Assembly (NCBI GenBank): GCA_947034885.2 | Contig: OX344756.2 | Coordinates: 23,233,489 to 23,297,488, forward strand | Source: Thuidium tamariscinum | Lineage: Eukaryota; Streptophyta; Bryopsida; Hypnales; Thuidiaceae | Length of the DNA: 64,000 nt | Reading direction: 5' to 3' | Shown: positions 46,986 through 57,320 of the stretch, one piece after another | How the letters are laid out: each line of letters opens with the position of its first letter | Numbering within the stretch: position 1 is the stretch's first letter | The notes under the pieces: model-generated | Databases searched by the model: none | What the model was told of the DNA's origin: nothing | Seen by the model: the letters and a program-made list of their open reading frames with translations, nothing else | Position numbers and translations under genes: made by a program

Positions 46986-47338
46986 GGCCCAGTAGCCCAA
47001 AGTGGCAGTTTGGGGGGATCCCCACCTCCCACCGGCACTTTCATCGAACGCCGGGACTTGATGGATTGAAGCTCTTTCCAGAGCTGAACCCACGGTGTCC
47101 CTCTGGATTGCACAGGACAGGACAATGATCAACTGGCTTTCTCCAGCTATGCAATGTGGTCCTCAGTCAACTTGGTCAACACAAACTCACCTTTAGTTAG
47201 TATCCTACCATGGTACTCCGAACCCTTTAGAACAAAAACTCCTTGAGTTAGTATCCTAACTACGGTACGCTCAAGTCTTTAAGATCCATGGAACCAATGT
47301 TTCTTTTTTGAGCGAAATTTTGCTGGACCTATTAGATT

Positions 47339-47550
47339 CACTACAAGAGAAAGGGGTGTTTAAGTGTAGTCTTAGAGATAAGATTTTAAGTAATGATCTT
47401 TTGAAGAGATTTTAAGTAAGAAATATGTGTCTTTCTAATAAACAATTTATTAGAAAGACACATATTTCTTACTAAAAATCTCTTCAAAAGGTCATTGCTT
47501 AAAATCTTATCTGAAGAACTCTACTTAAAACACCCCTTTCTCTTGTAGAG
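47339..47550. mobile_element. CACTA-type foldback MITE, near-perfect hairpin
   Basis: Two arms of about 100 bases with only a few mismatches meet at a loop of a few bases near 47445. The left end is CACTACAAGAGAAAGGGG and the right end CCCCTTTCTCTTGTAGAG. ATT flanks both ends (47336-47338 and 47551-47553). CACTA ends and a 3-base duplication define the CACTA (En/Spm) superfamily. A transcript would form a long hairpin suitable for small-RNA production. Confidence 0.85.
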
Positions 47551-47861
47551 ATTCTAGCTTCTTTATGACTTTCCCTCCAAATTTTGGTGTATACCACATA
47601 GCCAACAAACTGACACATGGCCAAAATATACATTGCATGGAACCTCAAAAATGGTTTTCATGGTATGAAAACACAAAAAAGTAACTCTTGTTGTGAGTAG
47701 GAGGAATTAGATGTAAATCAAGTGATGAAGGTTACTCACTGATTTGATAGCAATCACAAACAACCAAGTTTGGAAAATATTATTATTATGTAACAATTGT
47801 GTACATTCATCTACAACTATGCTTACTAGTCTTTGTAGAATACATGAAGAGAAGTGCAAAA

Positions 47862-48046
47862 ATGGTTAGTTTCGTTAAAATGGCGGTATTCCAAGTGTCA
47901 TTTTGACATATTCCATGTGCCACTTTGACAAATTTCAAGTGCCATTTTGACATATTTCATGTATCATTTTGACATAGAGGCCTAGAGGTAGAGGAAGAAA
48001 ATGTGCCATTTTATTGGAATACCGCCATTTTAACAAAATTGACCAT
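47862..48046. mobile_element. MITE with about 30-base inverted ends and four internal 22-base repeats
   Basis: The ends contain GTTAAAATGGCGGTATTCCA (left) and TGGAATACCGCCATTTTAAC (right). Between them, at about 47889-47976, four 22-base units of the form TTCCAAGTGYCATTTTGACA follow each other. The flanks are A-rich, so no target duplication can be assigned. Confidence 0.75.
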
Positions 48047-48161
48047 AAAAGTTCAATGTGTTCCTTGTCCACATAGAATAGCATTAGACACTTGTTGTCT
48101 ATCATTGATTGGCTTTAACCTTGAGCATATAGCCCATATTCACTGAAATCCACATCTTTTT

Positions 48162-48486
48162 ATGGTAGGAGGTCCATAAAGCACTCATCTAATAGTTGAA
48201 ACTAAATTTGGAAGAGTTGAAACTTCTTAAAATATTTTCAATAAATTTTCTTTGAAAGTTGATTGGAATTGGCATCTAAATCAAGTTGTTTCGTATTTTT
48301 TGAAGTTTTGCGTAATTAGATTTGAATTTTTGAAGTCAAAATGACACTGGCTCTAAAACTGCCCACCTCCTCAAATGTACACTGCTTGTACATTCCTATA
48401 AAGATGGAAAAAATCATGTACAAACACTGTACATTTGAGGAGGTAGGCGGTATTAATGCCCAAATTGTTCTCAAGCCTTCTACCTT
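48162..48486. mobile_element. TIR element, AAGGTAGGAGG-end family, copy with internal hairpin
   Basis: Left ATGGTAGGAGGTCC, right CCTTCTACCTT. At 48366-48443 it holds a hairpin with perfect 16-base arms CCTCCTCAAATGTACA / TGTACATTTGAGGAGG that the other copies show only partly. Confidence 0.6.
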
Positions 48487-49019
48487 CTACTCATTCCAAT
48501 TAACTATCACTTAAGGAAAAAATCCACAATAATTGACCATATTGATTGCTAGTAGAGACATGCCCTAAGGTACTTGGAAAACAACATGTCATTTCTTCAT
48601 ACCATTGAAAAGATTATAATAGTCAAACAAGGACATCTTTCAAAACTGAAGGTATAATTTAAGGCTCTAGGGCACTTAAGAGTTAATTTCTTATGGTATT
48701 TTCTCCAATTTCGTTCTTTTGTCCTCAATCAATAATTCCATGTCTCCAAAAGACTATATCTACATTTTTGTTTTCACCAAAACAACTTAACTTATAAAGA
48801 CACACTTCACACACCTTTATAACCAAGGTAGTTATTAAAATTCTTTCATTTTTTTGGATTGATGAGTGCATCATCTTTTTCTATAGTTAAGAGTGAAGTC
48901 ATCCATTAGACCACTTTGGTCTATAATGTCCTTAAAGGGACATAATTTGTTCACACTATAACAAAATATCTTGCAAAATCATTTGTCTCAAAATTTTTTT
49001 TTGCTTATAATACACTTAT
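48487..49019. other. No feature recognised
   Basis: AT-rich spacer without an ORF of coding character. Confidence 0.5.
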
Positions 49020-49742
49020 GGGTGATTGCAAGAAACACTTGTCCTATTTTGTGTCACACTACATGTGCTGATCTGTTTTTTGGCCATAAATTTTGTGTTT
49101 TGGCTCTGATTGACTCAAGATTTGTAGGGAAGGTACTCATAACTATCATAAACCTTCCATAATTTTTTCATAATTTTCAAAAATAGTTTACTATTCAAAA
49201 ATAGACCCCGATTGGATGTCACACTTGGCAGTTTAGGGGATTCTAGTACTATGGAGTACCTTTTTTTTAATGATTTTAAGATGAAATTTGAATGAGATGG
49301 TCTTCTAATAGACTTCTAGCTCTCCAGGGAAGGATTTTTAAAAATAGTTAATTTTATGTGGTGTGGAGGTCTATAAAGTGAGCTCCCTTCTGCTTGTATT
49401 TTGAAACATATAAAATATTATTTTGGTGGGTTTTTTTGTGAATGACCATCTCCATAAAGTTTTTGAAAATGGCCAATTTTCATTTTTTGAAAATATTTAT
49501 TTTTACTATTTTTCCCTAATTAAAACATGAAGGTATGTATTTTTTGGAGGTTTGGCACTTTTCAAGTTCTCCTACTTAGAGAATTTTTCTATCCATTTCC
49601 TTCAGTGAAAACCTTCATCTTAGAGGTATATACACTATTCATATTTTTCATATTTTTTTTTAATTAATTTTCTAATTTTATAGTACTCCCGAAAAAATCA
49701 GCCAAACGCAACAAAATCGGCAGGTGTTTCTTGCAATCACCC
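49020..49742. mobile_element. TIR element with GGGTGATTGCAAGAAACACT ends, copy 3
   Basis: Starts GGGTGATTGCAAGAAACACT and ends with GGTGTTTCTTGCAATCACCC, 723 bases. TTAT flanks both sides (49016-49019 and 49743-49746), a possible 4-base duplication. The interior is AT-rich and non-coding, similar in layout to 24642-25357. Confidence 0.75.
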
Positions 49743-52730
49743 TTATCTCACATTCATCCTATTTGACCTTAAGGGCAAAACACCCATTCCCGCACTTGTT
49801 CCTTGCAGTGGACTATAGATTCACCCAAATGCGTCAGTAGACTTCCCTTAATGTGTTAGCCACATGTATGATTGTAATTTGCTGACACAACTGAAGGACA
49901 CATAGGAAAATTTGGTTGGCTAAGTGCTGATTTTCGCAGGGTTCAAATTTGGGGGCACCTACAGGACGGTTCCACAGGTCTAGGGAGCCAACACTTTGAA
50001 AATTTGTAGAAATTACATATTGTATCCAAAAAATCTATTTTTTTTTAATATTCATGATTTTCACTCGCTAATACTAGAAAAATATCATTTTAAGAAAATG
50101 TTGCCTCCAGCTATGCTGAATTCTTTATTTGCACGGTTTTGGGTGTTTCCACTGTAGTTCAAATTTTTGAAAAAAACAAAAACAAAAACTCTAAACATGG
50201 TAAGAGAATTTTCAAACAGCTCAACAGCCTTTCATGCATTTGAAGTTCCAGAGTATTTTAAATTGCTTCAGGTCAAAAGCTATGCTTAGTTCGAGGAGAT
50301 GCGGATGGGGCGTTCAACAAGTAAAGAGCATCTCCGCTTGGACCATCAGCCCAGCCGAAGCTTTGTCATGAGCAAATATTTGCTAAAAAGTGAATGCAAA
50401 TTTTCTTAAGAATAGTTGGCAAGATATTCTTCTTTTTTCAATGGATGAAATCACTGAATTGCTATCAAATCTTGAAATGGTATAGCTTTGATATTTTGGA
50501 TGAGAATTTCCAAATTGTGCGAATGCATTAGAATTGTTGGGAACTCTACCACATTAGCAATCTAACATGGCCAAGAAATTGTCATATCAGATAATGTTAA
50601 TTTTCTTTAAAATATTTTTTTAATAATAATTCATAAATTTAGACCAAAAATGTCTAATTAATTGCATAAGATATAATTTTTGGGGACAACCCCAAAATAG
50701 TCTCTAAAATGGCTTGAAAAAACATCTCATGTAACTTTCACATTATATGTCCAAACGCTATGAAATAAAGTCTGTACACTCTTCATTGTAGACTTGAGCT
50801 TGCAAAGAGCTCTTTAGCAATATGAAGAATGAAACTTAGGGATGCATGGTTTTGGAAATCACACTCTAAGAAAAAGAAGACAAAATAAAAACAACAAATA
50901 GCTAAATTTAATTGTAGATTGGGATGTTCTAATTAAGGCTAAGCTAACTAAGTACATGTTACCATGGGTGTAACACTTAAAAATTTGTAAATGAATATGA
51001 CAACATAGATTTCAAGCATTATAAATTCTTAAAAAAGGACCATATGTTCAGAATTATGTACAATTTTGAAATTATAGACTACTTTTCAATCCTTGAAGGG
51101 ATGATATTCAAATATTTTAAAGTTAAACATGTATTGTCAAAATGTAAAGAAGGGAAAAAATATTTGCAGATATGGTTTTCAAAAGAGTACATCCATTGTT
51201 AAGGCTTGTACAATAAGTAGAGATATTATTTTAGAAAGTGTAATCGTATAGATGGCAACCATATAATCTATAACATCAACTAGAATAATGCACTTGAAGT
51301 CTATTAATTTATACTAGTTTTGCACCTAAAAATCCATTCTTAAACTAAAATTTGCAATAGAAAATCTAACCCATTTCATGACCTCATTAAACATTTCAAT
51401 ATAATTTTCACTTCATAATTTGCATACAATATACATTTGGGAAAAAAAATTAAGAAATATATTTACTAACCTCCTTTAAATCTACTCTATGATTATGAAC
51501 ATTAACATGAATTATAGAAATGATAAAAAATCCTAAAATACTTTGAATATAGAAATTAAAATCTTTATGACTCTAAAGATCTATTTTCAAAATTATATCA
51601 ATTGTTATCAATGAAAGTTTTAATTTTGGTAAATTCAATGCCTTGTAATGAATGACTTTCAATGTTAATTTTCTCATTTAGACCATTTTGAGATATCTCG
51701 ATGTATTTTTTTGAGTATTTTTATGATTTAGTGATGTACCCTAGATATATTTGGTTCATAATTAAATAATTTTACCTAATGTGTATGAATCTTGGAGTTA
51801 CGAGTTACAACACTCAATTTTTATTCTATTGTACAAAATTCTCATGACAATATAATGATCTCAATCCCATTGAAAAAAGACCAATCTTGTAGAAAAACTT
51901 GTTTAAACTTAAGAAGAACTATTAGAATGATGAAATGAATCTTAGCAAACAAACATTAGAAACTAATGTAGGGTTTCAAAAGGGCTACCAAAGTTAAACT
52001 AGTAGAACAAATAAAGAAACAATTTTTCTTGAAAAAAATGTATCATTTAAGGAAATCAAAATCTAATATGGCAACTCAAGTGTTGTATTCAATTGTGGTT
52101 TAGATCTTTTTAAATATTACTTTTTATTTTTTTGCATTGGTAGTTTATCTCTAGTAGCCTTCTTGAAACCCATTCTTTATCTAAAGTAAATTGTGGAAGA
52201 ATTATAACATTGAGAGAGAGAAAATAGAGGATGATTTGAACAAATCCAAAATGTAACTTGGCTTGTGAAAAAATGAAAAAATATGAATGATAGACTTTGT
52301 GAAAATAAATTCTCTCTATATAATAAAAATTCCTTCAAAGAATGAATTGTATTTTATTCAAATTATTATTATTATTATTTCTTAAATTTCAAATGTTTTT
52401 TATGTGGTTTGAATTTCTACGACTTTCAAATTTTTTAGATGTTATTAGCATAATAAGAAAAAAAAATTTAATTTCTAAATGAGAGTGTCATTTGTATTTA
52501 TAAAATTCACATTTTATTCTACAATACTCATTTTCTTGAAATTTTCAAACTTACTCACATGAAACCAAACTATGCATATCAAACCAAAGCTCAAACTCTA
52601 CTCAATGTTTTGAATAGAAAAGTTCTAATGGTTACAGTTGTAACCACTATACTACAAATTGCTAAATCTTTGAAGTTATTAGTTTTGTATGAGGTGTGAT
52701 TAATTCCTACAAGCCTAATGCCACTCTTTT
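49743..52730. other. Gene-free stretch with a MITE fragment
   Basis: Around 50540-50620 a segment (GGGAACTCTACCACATTAGC, then AAATTGTCATATCAGATAATG) matches the left arm interior of the TA-target MITE, with CG sites decayed. The rest is AT-rich, with GAGCATCTCCGCTTGG at 50325, reminiscent of a Harbinger-type end without a visible partner. No gene. Confidence 0.45.
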
Positions 52731-53246
52731 TTAAAACACTCAAAACTGCTAGTATTGTTGAATTCATCCAAGAAACAAAAAAAACATTATTTTTAGAATC
52801 TAATTTTAGGATCTTGTACTTAACTTCAAGATCATGTGGTTAAATTTTCATGAAGTTTGACCATATAGATTGGAAGATATGAGCAATCAAAGTCATTTTT
52901 TTAAGAAGATGTTGAAATTGCCTCAAAAACTATATCAATTTTCCATAACTTTTGCATTATTATCCAAATAGAATGAATCAAAGCTTCACATGTAGACAAA
53001 AATAAATTATTCTAAAAAAAATAATTTTAATTTTAATTTTTTATATTCACATAAAAGATTTTGTTGCTTGCCAAGTTTAATTTTGGGCTTTTTGTGGTGT
53101 AACTCTTGCTCTTGAATACCAATTGAAATAAAAATTGTATTCCCATGAAACCATTCAATTTTTCTATCTACCAAAAAATGAGGTCATAAGAACCTGCCCG
53201 AAATCCATTTTGTCCTTTAAGGAGACAACAATCCTTTAGAGGTTCA
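52731..53246. mobile_element. TTAA-target element, internally shortened copy
   Basis: Left TTAAAACACTCAAAACTGC parallels the 21.3 kb copy (TTAACCTCTAAACATTCAAAACTGC region). The right end reads TCCTTTAGAGGTTCA, with the target TTAA altered to TTCA. The body shares TTGACCATATAGATTGGAAG with 21328-22216. At 516 bases it is shorter than its relatives. Confidence 0.55.
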
Positions 53247-54574
53247 ATGTATATTTGAAATAATTATTTAAATACGATAATTAAAATAAATAAATTGAAA
53301 CAAATAAAGAGGTATATGAAATGAATGTGAAAAATTTGAATTCAACTGCAATTAACAATAATGATTTCTTTACAATATTGCTTCATTTGGTTCATCAATC
53401 ATTTATGGAATTTAATGTAAAATCAATGTCCAAAGACAAAAATAATTACTATGATTATTTGTTATTAAAGTATATTCAATTAAAAAAATTCAAAATTTTA
53501 TGTTAAAAGTGTACAATTAATTGACTACAGAATTGAAATGGGATTTGATTAACCATTTATCAAAATTTTGGGACTTTTTAGATTAGATGAGCTTGTGCCT
53601 TCTTCTAGACAACTAATTCACATACTAGTTAAAAGTGGTTTTGGAAGCATATTCATAATTAATAAAAATTATTAAATTTTTTTCCCAATATCTTTGTATG
53701 CAGCTACTTTATCCATCAATATCCTATATATGTATATGAATCACTTAATGTTTGATTTGTTAAGAGAAAGCAAGTGCTTAAATAAAGTCTAAAATATGTA
53801 TTTATTTATTTAAACTCTCACCTTGCTCCAAATATCTTATAACTTTTGAGGATCAATAAAAAAAAACTATAAAAAAGACCCCTTCATCCTTCCTACTCAT
53901 AATATATAAGTGAAGTTACTTTACATTCATATCATTAGATTAAAATACTTTGATATTTGATGGTGCATATGATATTTAATAAAAAATTATACTATAAATT
54001 TTTGATGTTAGGAGACTTCAATTTTACCATTGGATCCTTATTTTGATATTTATGCATTTGTGTGGCATTAATGGTTTTTCAACTCCTTCATACTATAATT
54101 TTTAAAAAATTTAGCTTTTATTTTTTATTTAATTAATTTTGACCTTTCTAGTTGGTTTCATGTGACACTAATTTATCAAAGTCATATGATTTAGAATTAG
54201 TGCAAGTTGAATATTATCATATTGTACATATTTTAACAAAAATATAATTTTGTGCAATTATATTGATTTTCTAAATGCTACGAGTTTCTAAATGCTACAT
54301 GTTATTAATAGGATAATCAATTTTGTTTACAAAAATCTAACAAAGTCTTTTATTTAAGAGCCATGCATTCAAATTGTAACTTAGCTTGATATATGCATAT
54401 CTTGGAGACAGTGTAAATGATATAGTGAAGGTAGATGGCTCTAGAATATTAAAGATGTTATCTCCAAGATTCTTCAAAAATTAAGCCCCTTAGATTTGTT
54501 TGCTATCTATAGGTTACGGTAATTAGGCATTTACCTTTCATGGTTCAACCTTAATACAAAATAAAAATTTCATT
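53247..54574. other. AT-rich stretch, no gene
   Basis: No ORF of coding character, no terminal repeats recognised. Confidence 0.5.
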
Positions 54575-55770
54575 TTAATCCTTAAAGGACCAGCCTATTA
54601 AATTTGACAACATAGTGATTTTGGGTAGGTACATGTGATTGGAGATTTTGATATCTTAGGCCCAAATTTTAATAAAAAGTGGGGACGAAGAATATCTTTC
54701 ATATATACTAAAATCACCACATTTAGAAATACGGGTCAAAAGTTATAGCTTTAAATGCTATTTTCTTGTAATTGAGCAATTTCGGCAAATTGGAAAAAAT
54801 CACTTTTTTTAAAAACAAAAAAATTGAAAATAGTTTTCTTCATTTGCATATGCATTGAAAGCTTTGAATCATCCCCCTATGAAGATACGTTGTTTGTTTG
54901 TTTGTTTGTTTGTTTGGATGTTTGTTACGTTGAGATCTCCCGGACCGTGAGTCCCCCGGGTGCGTGTTTGGCACCGTCGGAAAGCCCTCGGCGAGGAGGG
55001 GTGCACGGGCTTTGATTCATGGTGTTCCAACCTACGGCATGAAAGTTATTGAATTTTGAAGTTTCTATACATTAAAAAAATTAGAAAATTATTTATTCTA
55101 TTGTTTTTCTTTTCTTTTAGACCGTGGCAACGGCACGGGCCACCCTAGTTCCATTTGAAGAATGAGTCAAAAGTTATGAGTTTTCTTTTGTGGGCAATTA
55201 TGGATTTCCTACTCTAGATCTGAAATAAACTATAAAGTCCTTTATTTTATTCAATTTTCAATATTTTTTGAAAGAAGAAAAATCATGGGATGTATATTGT
55301 TTATTACAACATTGCGACCATAGAAATTAAGATTTTTCAATTTCATAAATAAATTCTTAACAATTTTGTATATTGAATCATTTCCTATTTTTTTCCTATG
55401 TGTTGTAGGATTCTAATTAATTTGAAAATTTGTAGGCAAGTATCCTACTTGGCTTGAGCAATGAACCCAAAGAACCATTTTGAGCCATTTTTCATACGAT
55501 TGTTGCCTTTTAAAGTGCAGCTGCACTATTTTTTGTAGAGTGAAAAAAATTATTTCGGGGCATTTCAAACATTGAATACCTTGCAATCTATACAATCTAT
55601 ACAGTAGAAAACTCTGAAATTTTTTCTACATGTTCACTAACCAATTTACTACAAGATCCTATGGTTACAAATCTCAAAAAATGTTAAATTTTTTGTAGGA
55701 TTGGTACTAAAAATGGCAAATTTCTACTGTTTTTGGAGTAAATACAGTCAAGGAACTTTAGGGGTTTTAA
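54575..55770. mobile_element. TTAA-target element interrupted by a short retroelement
   Basis: The left end TTAATCCTTAAAGGACC and the right end GGAACTTTAGGGGTTTTAA are family termini. The body matches 25854-26400 on both sides of the insertion at 54886-55149. Without the insertion the element is about 930 bases. Confidence 0.6.
54886..55149 (-). mobile_element. Short non-LTR (SINE/RTE-like) element with (AAAC)n tail, youngest copy
   Basis: On the minus strand it starts ACTAGGGTGGCCCGTGCCG, passes through an AT-rich middle, then a CG-rich block CACCCCTCCTCGCCGAGGGC, GGGAGATCTCAACGTAAC, and ends in five or six AAAC units. The flanks TCCCCCTATGAAGA and TCCATTTGAAGA resemble each other and the empty site TCCACTTTGATGAA in the 25.9 kb relative, which fits a target-site duplication of about 12-14 bases. 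Short tandem tails and such duplications fit target-primed insertion; an RTE-type LINE is the likely donor machinery. No internal pol III box is convincing. Confidence 0.65.
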
Positions 55771-56021
55771 AAAGGATTCAAACAAATTTATTTTACTAAA
55801 TACCTTTTCAAATCTATGCTACACTGGCATGGAATGTTGTTGAGTGACAAATTCAAAGGCCAGCTCCTAAAATTTCGGGATGGTGGACCGACTTTGAATG
55901 GTGCCCCTGCATTGGGGAAGGGGGTTCCTCGCATGAAAGACCCGGAGAAACGGAGGGCGGGAACGGAGGGCCAAACCCTAAAACCGTTGCGGGCAGAGCA
56001 TAGCAAGTAGGAGCAGCAGCG

Positions 56022-56255
56022 ATGGTGGCCGATGAGTGTTTTAGCTCAGCAATCTGCAGCTTTCCCGTGAAGGAGGGGATCAAGAGAATCGCTCGGGGCC
56101 TGGAGGGCAGGAATCTGGCGAAGGCTGAAAGTCCATTGCCAAAGCAGGCCATTGCCCAATACCGAGCTGGCTGCGTGGAATGTGCGACGCTCTTTCGTGT
56201 GCATTGTCGCGAAAGCTGGTTATTTTTAGCCAAGGGTTTCGGATGCTTGTTCTGA
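56022..56255 (+). CDS. Hypothetical ORF, 77 codons
   Basis: A GC-rich open frame with the start context GCAGCGATGG encodes MVADECFSSAICSFPVKEG, followed by KRIARGLEGRNLAKAE and a Cys-containing segment GCVECATLFRVHCRESW. No family recognised. It lies 1 kb upstream of the auxilin-like gene in the same orientation and could be a fragment, an upstream exon of another gene or chance coding in a GC-rich promoter tract. Confidence 0.22.
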   Translation: MVADECFSSAICSFPVKEGIKRIARGLEGRNLAKAESPLPKQAIAQYRAGCVECATLFRVHCRESWLFLAKGFGCLF

Positions 56256-57320
56256 TTTGCGCGGGACGAGGGTTTCAGGTAGGAAAAGTACGAGACTACA
56301 GTCGTGGTGATGGATCTGACACCTGAGGCCGGTTGTTGTTGTTGTCGCTGCTCCGTTGAAGCGTCTCAGGGGGGGAGGTCTTCGCGTTGTAATGCCGTGC
56401 TGTGATGGTGGAGATTCGAGGAGGAGGCGCGTTGGTGGACGACGACGATGACGGGAGTGGTGTTTTGTACTGCGCGGTCAAGGGTGCCGTCCATCCTGGG
56501 TAAGGATGGAGCATTCAGGGTTCACAGGAGTGTGCACACCTTTGTTTGTGTTCGTGTCGTATGGTAAAGATCCCTCGCACAAGATCGTCCGATTTCTATG
56601 TTTTACAGGAATGCAGATCTCGGAATGCGCTTTTTTGGACCGAGATGACCGTTAGTGGTGAAGTAGATTTGAAGTTTAGATCCTAAAACTGCTCGACAAC
56701 CGAATAAACTCCAGCGTCACAACTGGTAGTGATGAGTGCAGATCAGCTCAGTCAGTTAGGGTCGTCAGTGTCCGACGTATGGAGAGCTGCGATCAAGCCG
56801 CAATCAGGACGCGTACGCTTACTCTTACACTTCAGAGTTTTTCTATTACGTTAGCCGGATTCACATTAGCAATGTGGTGGTTCAAACTGCCATAGCTACG
56901 AGAGTCTGCAAAGGGACGCCATCCTTCGACCGCCTAATTAAATCTTCAAAGAATTTTTCGACATCACGAATGGCACTCGGGCAGCTGGCCAGCTCAGGTG
57001 GCACTCCTGGTCAGTGTCTGTAGCGTGGAGGCCTGTGAGAGCTGCGATCAAGCCTCATTTAGTGTGGTGGTGTTTTGTGATCGGTTCGAACTCAATTGGC
57101 CGGTGATTCAAAGTGCGTTAGCTGCGAAAATCTGCACTACTTGGCATGGAATGGCAGGCGACATAATCTTCGAAAGAGTTCTTATGACTTGACTTCTGGG
57201 TGCAGATGCTGCGCCTCGTTTGAGAACATGTGCGGGTGTTCATCATCAATGGGTGGCTGTATCAGTTTAGTTTCAATATTAGCTTGGAAATAGTGCTTGT
57301 GGAAAGTGCCGCAATTTGAA
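56256..57320 (+). promoter_or_regulatory. Presumed promoter and leader of the auxilin-like gene
   Basis: GC-richer tract with no supportable ORF, leading into the start codon at 57321. It contains two similar segments, near 56755-56800 and 57005-57060, each with AGAGCTGCGATCAAGCC, suggesting local duplication. No clear TATA box; it may be a dispersed promoter with leader introns. Confidence 0.35.
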
